From Agathobaculum sp. (lineage in GTDB: Bacteria > Bacillota > Clostridia > Oscillospirales > Butyricicoccaceae), in contig NZ_JALFLA010000001.1 of assembly GCF_022775115.1 (NCBI RefSeq), forward strand, positions 1 to 64,000: a DNA stretch of 64,000 bases. Reading direction: 5' to 3'. The first letter of the stretch is position 1. The number at the start of each line of letters is the position of its first letter. The position numbers and the translations under genes were made by a program. The notes beneath the pieces were generated by a model. That model saw nothing but the letters and a program-made list of their open reading frames with translations, was not told the origin of the DNA and made no database searches. This document shows positions 28,874 through 37,516 of this stretch, piece after piece.

Positions 28874-31666
28874 ATGTCGCAGGATTACAACAGCACGATC
28901 AATCTGCCAAAAACCGAATTTCCCATGCGCGCGGGTCTTCCCAAACGGGAGCCTGCCTTTCTGGAAAGCTGGGAGAAGGACGACCTTTATCATGAGCTGA
29001 TGCGCAAGAACGAAGGCAAGCCGCTTTTCGTTTTGCACGACGGCCCTCCGTATGCAAACGGCAATCTGCACATGGGCCATGCGCTCAATAAAATACTCAA
29101 GGATTTTATCATCCGCTCGCGTAACATGATGGGCTTTCGTGCACCCTATGTCCCCGGTTGGGACACGCACGGCCTGCCGATTGAGCGTCAGGCCATCAAG
29201 GTCTATGGCATGGATCGTGAGCGCATGTCAATAGCGGCGTTCCGCTCCAAGTGTGAGGAATTCGCTCATAAGCATGTGGATACACAGCGCAGCCAGTTCA
29301 AGCGTCTGGGCGTGATCGGCGACTGGGAGCGCCCTTATCTGACCCTGTCCCATGATTACGAGGCTGCTCAGATCGAGATTTTCGGTGAGATGGCCAAAAA
29401 GGGCTATATCTACAAGGGGTTGAAGCCAGTTTATTGGTGTCCGCATGATGAGACCGCGCTGGCTGAGGCCGAAATCGAATATCAGGACGAGCCATGCGCA
29501 TCCATCTATGTCAAATTCCGCGTGACCGATGACAAGGGCGGCAAGCTCACCGCGCTCACCGGCTCGCTGGACAATGTATACTTTGTCATCTGGACTACCA
29601 CCACTTGGACACTGCCGGGCAACCTTGCAATCTCGCTCAACCCCGACTTTGCATATGATCTGGTTAAAGTGCCCAACGGAGAGGTCTATATCCTCGCCAA
29701 AGAGCTGGTCGAGTCTGTCATGCAGGCCGCAAAGATTGACTCGTGGGAGGTCATCGGCACGCTGTCCGGCGCGGAAATGGAGCTGATGCGCACTCAACAC
29801 CCGATCATGGATCGTGAAAGCATCATCGTTTGCGGTGACCATGTCACGCTGGATGCCGGCACCGGCTGTGTGCACACCGCGCCCGGCTTTGGCGCGGACG
29901 ACTTTGCCGTGTGCCAGAAGTACGACATCCCAATCATCGTCCCGGTCGACGGTAAGGGTATAGCCACCGCGGACGCGGGTAAGTACGCCGGCATGTACTA
30001 CGAAAAATCTACCCCGGTCATTCTGGACGATCTCAAGGCCTGCGGCGCGCTGTTGGCGGTCGAGGATATCGTGCACAGCTATCCGCATTGCTGGCGCTGC
30101 AAAAATCCGATCATCTTCCGCACAACAGAGCAATGGTTCTGCTCAGTCGATGCGCTCAAGGACGACGCAGTCAAGGCATGCGAGGGCATCCGGTGGATCC
30201 CCGGCTGGGGTGAGGAGCGAATGACCTCGATGATTCGCGAGCGTTCAGACTGGTGCATCTCGCGTCAGCGCGTATGGGGTGTGCCCATTCCGATCTTTAC
30301 CTGCAAAAAGTGCGGCAAGCCGCTGGTCAATGAGCAGACCATCCAGATTGTTGCCGACCTGTTCCGCGAAAAAGGCTCCAACGCATGGTTTGACATGCCC
30401 GCGTCGGAGATTTTGCCTGCCGATATCCAGTGCGCCTGTGGCTGCGGCGAATTTGATAAAGAAACCGACACAATGGACGTGTGGTTTGATTCCGGTTCGT
30501 CTTGGCGCGCCGTGATTGAAAAGCGGGAGGGGCAGGCGACCCCGGTCGATGTCTATTTGGAGGGCAACGACCAGTATCGCGGCTGGTTCCAGTCATCCAT
30601 GCTGACCTCGATCGCCACGCAGGGCAAGGCGCCGTACAAGACTGTTATCACACACGGTATGATCGTGGACGAAGAACGCCAGAAGATGTCCAAATCGCTG
30701 GGCAATGGCATTGCGCCCGAGGACATCCTGAACCAATACGGCGCGGATGTCATGCGCCTGTGGGTCGCCTCTGCCGATTACCGGCAGGATATGCGTATCT
30801 CCAAGGATATGCTCAAGCACCTGTCGCAGAATTATCTGAAGATCCGCAACACGGCGCGCTATATCCTCGGCAATCTGTTTGACTTTGATCCCAAGACCGA
30901 TGCAGTGGCCTATGCTGATATGCCTGCGCTGGATAAGTGGGCGTTGATGAAGCTGAACGATCTCATCGCCAAGGTGCGCGGCGGGTATGACTGCTATGAG
31001 TTCCACACTGTGTTCCATGCGATTCACAACTTCTGCGTGGTCGATATGTCCAATTTCTATCTGGATGTTATCAAAGATCGTCTGTACTGCGATGAGACGA
31101 GCGGCCTTAGCCGCCGCGCCGCACAGACCGCCATCTATCGGATACTCAGCGCGCTGGTTCGTATGATTTCGCCAATCCTGTGCTACACAGCGGATGAGAT
31201 TTGGCAGGCCATGCCGCATGAGGCTGCGGACGATGTTCGCAATGTTGCGTATAATGAGATTCCTCAGGCTGACGAAGCGTTCTCGCTGTCCGAAGCTGAC
31301 CGCGCAGTGTGGGCTAAGCTGACGGCCTTCCGGGATGACGTGAACAAGGCACTTGAGGGCGCGCGAAACGAAAAGGTGATTGGTAAGCCGCTTGAAGCGA
31401 GCGTTACTGTGTTCGCTGATGCAGAAGCGGCTGCGCTGCTTGGCGACAGCGGTCAGGACTTGGCTGACCTTTGCATCGTCTCCGCGCTTTCGGTTGTGGA
31501 AGGCGAAGGCGAGGGCATGGACAGTGAGTATTATCCGGGACTGAAGATCGCGGTCAAGCGCGCTTCGGCAGAGAAATGCTTGCGCTGCTGGAAGCAGTCC
31601 ACTTCCGTGGGGTCGGACTCCAAGCATCCCGCTCTGTGCGCGCGCTGCGCCAAGGTCGTGGACTGA
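28874..31666 (+). CDS. ileS: isoleucyl-tRNA synthetase
   Basis: HDGPPYANGNLHMGHALNKILKD, KMSKSLGNGIAPEDIL, C-terminal Cys cluster. Confidence 0.98.
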   Translation: MSQDYNSTINLPKTEFPMRAGLPKREPAFLESWEKDDLYHELMRKNEGKPLFVLHDGPPYANGNLHMGHALNKILKDFIIRSRNMMGFRAPYVPGWDTHGLPIERQAIKVYGMDRERMSIAAFRSKCEEFAHKHVDTQRSQFKRLGVIGDWERPYLTLSHDYEAAQIEIFGEMAKKGYIYKGLKPVYWCPHDETALAEAEIEYQDEPCASIYVKFRVTDDKGGKLTALTGSLDNVYFVIWTTTTWTLPGNLAISLNPDFAYDLVKVPNGEVYILAKELVESVMQAAKIDSWEVIGTLSGAEMELMRTQHPIMDRESIIVCGDHVTLDAGTGCVHTAPGFGADDFAVCQKYDIPIIVPVDGKGIATADAGKYAGMYYEKSTPVILDDLKACGALLAVEDIVHSYPHCWRCKNPIIFRTTEQWFCSVDALKDDAVKACEGIRWIPGWGEERMTSMIRERSDWCISRQRVWGVPIPIFTCKKCGKPLVNEQTIQIVADLFREKGSNAWFDMPASEILPADIQCACGCGEFDKETDTMDVWFDSGSSWRAVIEKREGQATPVDVYLEGNDQYRGWFQSSMLTSIATQGKAPYKTVITHGMIVDEERQKMSKSLGNGIAPEDILNQYGADVMRLWVASADYRQDMRISKDMLKHLSQNYLKIRNTARYILGNLFDFDPKTDAVAYADMPALDKWALMKLNDLIAKVRGGYDCYEFHTVFHAIHNFCVVDMSNFYLDVIKDRLYCDETSGLSRRAAQTAIYRILSALVRMISPILCYTADEIWQAMPHEAADDVRNVAYNEIPQADEAFSLSEADRAVWAKLTAFRDDVNKALEGARNEKVIGKPLEASVTVFADAEAAALLGDSGQDLADLCIVSALSVVEGEGEGMDSEYYPGLKIAVKRASAEKCLRCWKQSTSVGSDSKHPALCARCAKVVD

Positions 31667-31677
31667 ATGAAAGAGGG

Positions 31678-31714
31678 AAGGGGAACAGAACCTGCTTCTG
31701 TTCCCCTTTTTTGA
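31678..31714 (+). terminator. intrinsic terminator
   Basis: AAGGGGAACAGAA-CCTGC-TTCTGTTCCCCTTTTTT. Confidence 0.85.
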
Positions 31715-31733
31715 GCGATAGGAGTGGAAAGCA

Positions 31734-32258
31734 ATGCTTTGCTATATCATTGCCGCACTGTTGATGATCCTTTTTGATCAGGCGGTCAAATATTGGGCAT
31801 TTACCGTGCTGCAGCCACAGCATACCATGCCGCTACTGGAAAACGTATTCCATTTGACCTATGTGGAAAACCGGGGTGCGGCTTTCAGCCTGTTTGCTGA
31901 ATGGAATTCCCGCTGGCTCTTTGTGGGATTGGCAGCTGTTATCACGGTCGCCATCATAATCGCCTTGCGCCGGGATATCATGCAGACGGCGCTCGGCCGC
32001 TGGTCGCTGGTGCTGATCGCCGCCGGCTCGGTGGGCAACGCGATCGACCGCGTTGTGCACGGCTTTGTTGTCGATTTATTTGATTTTCGACTGATCCACT
32101 TTGCTGTATTCAATGTGGCTGATATTTTCATTTGTACAGGCGCAGTACTATTCATGCTGTATGTGTTGTTTCAGCATAAGGAGGCGGGCGACGGCCATCC
32201 CACCCAAAGCACACCAGACGATCACACAAAAAATGGCCAAGGTGGCAAAGCGGTATGA
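31734..32258 (+). CDS. lspA: lipoprotein signal peptidase II
   Basis: DQAVKYW..., YVENRGAAFSLF, GNAIDRVVHGFVVDLFDF..FNVADIFIC. Confidence 0.95.
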   Translation: MLCYIIAALLMILFDQAVKYWAFTVLQPQHTMPLLENVFHLTYVENRGAAFSLFAEWNSRWLFVGLAAVITVAIIIALRRDIMQTALGRWSLVLIAAGSVGNAIDRVVHGFVVDLFDFRLIHFAVFNVADIFICTGAVLFMLYVLFQHKEAGDGHPTQSTPDDHTKNGQGGKAV

Positions 32259-33181
32259 CAATGCGCGCATTATCTATATCTGCGCGGCAGGAAGACGCGG
32301 GTAAAAGAGTTGACACTTTCTTGTCGGAAACCATCGAGGGATTGACACGCTCCGCCGCGCAAAATCTGCTGACCGAGCAAGCAGTGACCTGTAACGGTGT
32401 CCCTCTGAAAAAAAATTATAAGCTGACCGGCCATGAATCTCTGTCTGTTATCATGCCTGCGCTGCGCGAGGTCGATTTAACTCCAGAAGATATCCCGTTG
32501 GATATTATATATGAGGATGCTGACATTATCGTTATCAACAAGCCGCGTGGCATTGTCGTGCATCCAGCGGCTGGTAATTGGTCAGGCACCCTGGTCAATG
32601 CATTGATGTTCCATTGCGGGGACAGTCTGTCCGGTATCAATGGCGAGCACCGACCGGGTATCGTGCACCGTATCGACAAAGATACCAGCGGCCTGCTTGT
32701 TGTGGCCAAGAACGACGCAGCGCACCAAAGCCTTGCCGCGCAGATTGCTGCGCACACGGCACGCCGCGAATACGAGGGCATTGTGGTTGGCTCTATCCGG
32801 CAGGAGGAGGGGATGGTCGACAAACCGATCGCCCGCCATCGGACAGATCGCAAAAAAATGGCGATTGTGGAGGAAGGACGCCCGGCGGTCACACATTACA
32901 GCGTTATCACGAGGTTTCACGGCTATACCCATATGGCATTTCAGTTGGAGACGGGGCGAACTCACCAGATCCGTGTGCACATGGCTTCGATCGGTCATCC
33001 GATCATCGGCGACCCGGTATATGGTCTAAAAAGGGATCGCTTTGCTGATATCGGCGGGCAGTGTCTTCATGCAGCCCGGCTGACGCTGACCCATCCGCGA
33101 ACCAATGAAGTGATGACTTTTACGGCACCCTTGCCGCAATATTTTCAAAATATTCTTGAAAAATTGGGGAAAATGCTATGA
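32255..33181 (+). CDS. RluA/RluD-family 23S rRNA pseudouridine synthase
   Basis: ...PGIVHRIDKDTSGLLVVAKND... ETGRTHQIRVHMASIGHPIIGDPVYG. Confidence 0.95.
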   Translation: MTMRALSISARQEDAGKRVDTFLSETIEGLTRSAAQNLLTEQAVTCNGVPLKKNYKLTGHESLSVIMPALREVDLTPEDIPLDIIYEDADIIVINKPRGIVVHPAAGNWSGTLVNALMFHCGDSLSGINGEHRPGIVHRIDKDTSGLLVVAKNDAAHQSLAAQIAAHTARREYEGIVVGSIRQEEGMVDKPIARHRTDRKKMAIVEEGRPAVTHYSVITRFHGYTHMAFQLETGRTHQIRVHMASIGHPIIGDPVYGLKRDRFADIGGQCLHAARLTLTHPRTNEVMTFTAPLPQYFQNILEKLGKML

Positions 33182-33987
33182 AAAAATTTGAAGGTATGCT
33201 GCTCGCCTGTGATATGGACGGCACACTGCTCAGCAGCGATTTAACAATATCCCGTGCAAATCAACAGGCTCTCCGCTATTTCACGGAGGAGGGGGGACGC
33301 TTTATGCTGTCCACCGGACGCGCGCCGCGCGCGATCCGTTTTTATCTCGATCAGCTGCCGTTCAATACGCCGTATAGTCTGCTCAACGGGTCGCTCATCA
33401 TGAGTGAACAGCATCAGGTGCTGCGCTGCGCTGGTATGCCGGAAAAGACAAAGGAACTAATCGACGCAGTATTGTCAAAATTTCCACAATTTGGTTGCGA
33501 GATCTTTCAAGGTGACCAGATACTCATTCGGCAGATGAGTGATGTCACGGCGCACCATATTGAGGTGCTGCAGCTCGATTATACACCGGTTACGCAGCAG
33601 CAGCTTGGCTCTACCGCGCAATGGTGCAAGATCAATTTCACCGGCCCGCAGGAATCCATGGATGCACTCCATACATTTCTCGCGCCATATAGCGACCGCT
33701 TTTGTATCTCATCCAGTATGCCGACATTTTGCGAGATCACCGCGCACGGTGTGCACAAGGGTTCGGCCATGCTTGCGATTGCAGCCGACTGCGGCATCGA
33801 CAAAACGAATATTTATGCCGTTGGAGACAGCCATAACGATGAAATGATGCTCCGCGCGGCACAGATCGGCTTTGTTCCTAAAAATGCAGAAAACGCGATT
33901 CGCTCGATAGCAGACGTTGTCGTTTCCGACAACGATCACAATGCTGTGGCAGATGCTGTTAAATATATCGAGGCACATCTTTGCTAA
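33178..33987 (+). CDS. Cof-type HAD-IIB hydrolase
   Basis: ACDMDGTLLSSDLTISRAN... GDSHNDEMMLRAA. Confidence 0.93.
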   Translation: MKKFEGMLLACDMDGTLLSSDLTISRANQQALRYFTEEGGRFMLSTGRAPRAIRFYLDQLPFNTPYSLLNGSLIMSEQHQVLRCAGMPEKTKELIDAVLSKFPQFGCEIFQGDQILIRQMSDVTAHHIEVLQLDYTPVTQQQLGSTAQWCKINFTGPQESMDALHTFLAPYSDRFCISSSMPTFCEITAHGVHKGSAMLAIAADCGIDKTNIYAVGDSHNDEMMLRAAQIGFVPKNAENAIRSIADVVVSDNDHNAVADAVKYIEAHLC

Positions 33988-34007
33988 TGTGCCTCGTTTT
34001 CCCTCCC

Positions 34008-34043
34008 CTTAATTATACAAAACTTTTATTTTGTATAATTAAG
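34008..34043. repeat. perfect 15-bp inverted repeat, 6-nt loop
   Basis: CTTAATTATACAAAA-CTTTTA-TTTTGTATAATTAAG. Confidence 0.85.
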
Positions 34044-34086
34044 TATACCAGATTTCAGTATGCATGATTTCCTGAAAATATCGGTA

Positions 34087-34932
34087 TCACGCACTTCCCT
34101 CCAAATCAACAACCACGATCTCAGGTGGATTGAACAGTCGCAGCCGCCAATCTACGACAAGACCGCATCCGACGATCTCAACCATCGAATCCGTCCGATA
34201 GATGCCACCGGCATATTTCGGAAAAAAACCTTGACCCGGTGCGACCAATCCGTTCAGCAGCGGCGGAAATCGGAATTGTCCACCGTGTGCATGGCCGCTC
34301 AACACCAGATCGAACGGATGCGCTGCATATTCCTCAAAATACTCTGGCCGGTGCGCCAACAAAACCGTATACCGTTCAGGCGGCAGATCGTCAAACGCAC
34401 AAAGATGGCTGATGTACGCATCACGGCTCCCATAGGAATGCGGCTTGTGTACGCCGCTCGCCGCCGGATCTTCCACGCCGCAAAGAATCAGCTCTACACC
34501 GTTGACCGAGACCTGCTCACGCTCATTTTGTAGCACGCGGATGCCATATGCTGCAATCGACGCAAAAGTATTCTCGGGCGCGGCCGACCAGTATTCATGA
34601 TTGCCCGACACATAGAAACACGGTGCAATCTCAGTGATCCCCTTCAGCAAAAGTGCCGCGCCCCGCGTTGGCTGTCTGTCATCAACAATATCTCCGCAAA
34701 GCAAAATCAAATCTGGATCGGCATCCCTGATTTTGTTTATCAACGGCGATTGATCTTTTCCAAATACACAGCTATGCAGATCGGACAACATGACCAGCCG
34801 CACACGCTTCCCTGCCGGCAGTTTCGATGATGTGACGATGTAATGGCGCTCGGTCAGCACGCATTGTACGCTTGCGATTCCTATGCCGAGCAGGCAAAGT
34901 AATCCTGCCGACAGCAGTCGTTTGTGCTTCAT
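34087..34932 (-). CDS. metallophosphoesterase
   Basis: LSDLHSCVFG...CGDIVDD...VSGNHEYW...LSGHAHGGQFR. Confidence 0.93.
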   Translation of the reverse strand: MKHKRLLSAGLLCLLGIGIASVQCVLTERHYIVTSSKLPAGKRVRLVMLSDLHSCVFGKDQSPLINKIRDADPDLILLCGDIVDDRQPTRGAALLLKGITEIAPCFYVSGNHEYWSAAPENTFASIAAYGIRVLQNEREQVSVNGVELILCGVEDPAASGVHKPHSYGSRDAYISHLCAFDDLPPERYTVLLAHRPEYFEEYAAHPFDLVLSGHAHGGQFRFPPLLNGLVAPGQGFFPKYAGGIYRTDSMVEIVGCGLVVDWRLRLFNPPEIVVVDLEGSA

Positions 34933-34999
34933 TTATCCCCTCCTGAAAAAATACCGGCAATAAAAAGGGGGCACAGTTCCCTTGCCCCTCTCTTTTTCT

Positions 35000-35608
35000 T
35001 CAGTTGATTTGCTGCTTATGATGGAAGTCGATCTGCTTGGATTTGATAAAAGAGCTCAGCTTTTTGTAAGCCAGCATGGTTATCAATGTAAGAATGCCGC
35101 CTTTGATTAGGTTAAACGGCAACACACCAAGCAGCAGATAACCCTGCATACCGGTCACATACGGGTTGACAGCCGTGCAGGCCGCGAAAATTGCCTCAAG
35201 CGGCATTACTTGCGCATAAAACGGAATGAGCAGGAAATAATTCGTCAGCATGGCGATGCACGCCATCGCTAATGTACCGAGCAGACAGCCCATAACCGCC
35301 ATTTTACGTGACTTATGTGCGCGATAGACCAGAACGGCCACAATCACGAGCGAGGAGAGCATCAAAAAGTCTGCCAGCTCACCCGAGCCGCCGGTCTGTG
35401 TCTGAAACAAATGAATCACATCCTTAATGCCAATCATCGTGATCGCCGGCCCGATACCGAAAATAAACGCACCGATCAGCACGACCGCACCGGACAGGTC
35501 GACCTTGAGAAACGGTGGCATGAACGGCAGCGGAAATTCCACATACATCAGAATGGTTGCAATGGCGGCAAAGATAGCCGTATAGGTGATTTTGCTTGTT
35601 TTTGTCAT
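35000..35608 (-). CDS. ribU: ECF transporter S component, riboflavin-type (RibU-like)
   Basis: MTKTSKITYTAIFAAIATILMYVEFPLPFMPPFLKVDLSG; preceded by FMN riboswitch. Confidence 0.9.
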   Translation of the reverse strand: MTKTSKITYTAIFAAIATILMYVEFPLPFMPPFLKVDLSGAVVLIGAFIFGIGPAITMIGIKDVIHLFQTQTGGSGELADFLMLSSLVIVAVLVYRAHKSRKMAVMGCLLGTLAMACIAMLTNYFLLIPFYAQVMPLEAIFAACTAVNPYVTGMQGYLLLGVLPFNLIKGGILTLITMLAYKKLSSFIKSKQIDFHHKQQIN

Positions 35609-35708
35609 GAAATTCTTCCCCTTTTCGGGTTCTGTTGCGTTGGAGGCATAAAAACACCCTCGGATAATCATCCAAGGGCGCGCAGACGTATCAAATACAT
35701 CTGTTTCT

Positions 35709-35822
35709 TTCATCCGGACTATGACCGTCGGTCGGGATTCACACCCGTCATGCCTTGCGGCTCGCAGACTATCGGAGGAACGCTCCGTATACTGCCGGTG
35801 GAGACTTTCACTCCGCCCTGAA
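35709..35822 (-). promoter_or_regulatory. FMN riboswitch (RFN element)
   Basis: minus strand GGGCGGAGTGAAAGTCTCCACCGGCAGTATA...AGTCTGCGAGCC...GACGGGTGTGAATCCCGACCGACGGTCATAGTCCGGATGAAAGA. Confidence 0.95.
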
Positions 35823-35873
35823 ACAGAACCTATCAATTTTCTACATTCATTATAGAGCAGAATGCTCCGTCTG

Positions 35874-36467
35874 TCAATCCCCATATAGCATAGTCTCGAT
35901 CTCCTCCCGCATATCACATGCGTTGATGCAGTCGAGCAGCGCATTTGCGCTCATATGCTGGGGCAATCCGAGCTGCGCCAGCAATGCGACGCGCCGTACC
36001 GCGCTGTCCGTCCTACCGGACAGTCCCCACGCATACAAGTCCTGCTTGGTGACCGGTATGCTGCCCGGCTGCTCGTTTTGCGGCTGGTCGATGAAGGTCG
36101 CGCCCGCCCGGTGCAGCGCTTGTATCAGGATCGCGGGCGTCATGCCCTCAACGCCCAGTTTACCTTCTTTGGAGACATGTCGCTTGCGCCGCTCCTTCCC
36201 TGCAATATCCGGGATATACGCCTGCTTGATTCGGTCGGCCGGCAGCGCCCCTTTCAGATATCCGCGGATGACAAAACCCGCGCCGTCGCTGTCTGTCAGG
36301 ATGATAAGCCCACGCCTTTGCGCGACACGCCGCAGCAGCGTAAGCTGCTCCTTATCCTTGAAAATACGAAAGCCGCCAGTCTCCAGCACGATGGTATCGA
36401 CCACCTGCTTGATCGTATGCACATCATAGCGACCTTCCACTAAAATCGCCTCACGAATACGGATCAT
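35874..36467 (-). CDS. RNase M5-like TOPRIM/DUF4093 protein
   Basis: EAILVEGRYDVHTIKQVVD...LTDSDGAGFVIRGYL. Confidence 0.85.
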   Translation of the reverse strand: MIRIREAILVEGRYDVHTIKQVVDTIVLETGGFRIFKDKEQLTLLRRVAQRRGLIILTDSDGAGFVIRGYLKGALPADRIKQAYIPDIAGKERRKRHVSKEGKLGVEGMTPAILIQALHRAGATFIDQPQNEQPGSIPVTKQDLYAWGLSGRTDSAVRRVALLAQLGLPQHMSANALLDCINACDMREEIETMLYGD

Positions 36468-37516
36468 CCACTCCCCTCCTTCAGCGCACTGGCCAGTGCA
36501 AGCAAGGTCAGCTCTATCTGTTTTTGCCGGTCAGCCGCACTGCCCTTGAGCGCGGCGTCGGTCTCTCCGCAGAGTGAAGCTGCGCGCCGCAGCCAACCCA
36601 GTGGTACACGCCGCGCCGCGTTTTGTATCTGCCGCGCATAATACGGGGATTTGGAGCCGATCAGTTCCATCAGCATCTTCTCCCCTCCCTTTGCGGCTGC
36701 GCACAGTTTGGCGGCGTAAAGCCGCTGAATATGCCGCGTGATGGTGGTGAAAATCATGACCTCATTGTTCTTTTGCGCAATCAGCTCACCCACCAGCTCA
36801 ACTGCGCGGTCAAACTTACCGGCTGTGATCGCATCTGTCAGATCGAATACAACCGCATCAAGTACCGGTGAACAGACCGCGTCAATGTTGTATTTGCGTA
36901 TCTCACCCGTAGTCGTGTGGGCGGCCGCCTTTTCGATCTCCCCCGCCAGATTGGTCATCGAATTGCCGCACAGGAAGATCAGATATGCAGCATCGTCCGG
37001 TGTGATCGAACGACCGAGCGCGCGGGCACGCCGCTCGATCCATGCAATAAGCTCCCGTTCCTCCAAATGGGTAAAATCAATATAGCAGGCGGTCTTTTCC
37101 AGCAGCTTGTACAGCTTGGTGCGCTTATCAGGCTTGCCGTCCAAAACATCGTAATAGAATACCATGCATACATAGTCAGGCAGTTCGCCAAGCATCGTGG
37201 GCAGCTGGTCGGCAAAACCGGCGGGTGGCTTGTACAGATCAAAATCACGCACAAGAATCAGCTTGCGCTCAGCCATAGCCGGATAGCTGTCGATCGCTTC
37301 GGCCAGTTGTTCAGGCAGCAGGCTTTTGCCCTCGTATTCGATCAGATTGAAATCGGCAAAGGCCGGGTCGATTACACGCTTTTTCAGTTCGTTCAGGTAA
37401 TACTCTTTGAGATAGGTCTCATCCCCATAGAAAACGTAAAGCTGGGCAAATGTCCCCTCTTTCAGATCGCGGAGCAGGCGAGCCTTGCCCGCAGGCTTGC
37501 TTTTATCTGCCGCCAT
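36464..37516 (-). CDS. holA: DNA polymerase III subunit delta
   Basis: FYGDETYLKEYYLNELKKRVID... clamp-loader delta pattern; follows comEC. Confidence 0.9.
   Translation of the reverse strand: MAADKSKPAGKARLLRDLKEGTFAQLYVFYGDETYLKEYYLNELKKRVIDPAFADFNLIEYEGKSLLPEQLAEAIDSYPAMAERKLILVRDFDLYKPPAGFADQLPTMLGELPDYVCMVFYYDVLDGKPDKRTKLYKLLEKTACYIDFTHLEERELIAWIERRARALGRSITPDDAAYLIFLCGNSMTNLAGEIEKAAAHTTTGEIRKYNIDAVCSPVLDAVVFDLTDAITAGKFDRAVELVGELIAQKNNEVMIFTTITRHIQRLYAAKLCAAAKGGEKMLMELIGSKSPYYARQIQNAARRVPLGWLRRAASLCGETDAALKGSAADRQKQIELTLLALASALKEGSG

Noticed and set aside
35000-35944. RibU with long N-terminal extension
   Set aside because: The extension translates the FMN riboswitch; start placed at 35608.
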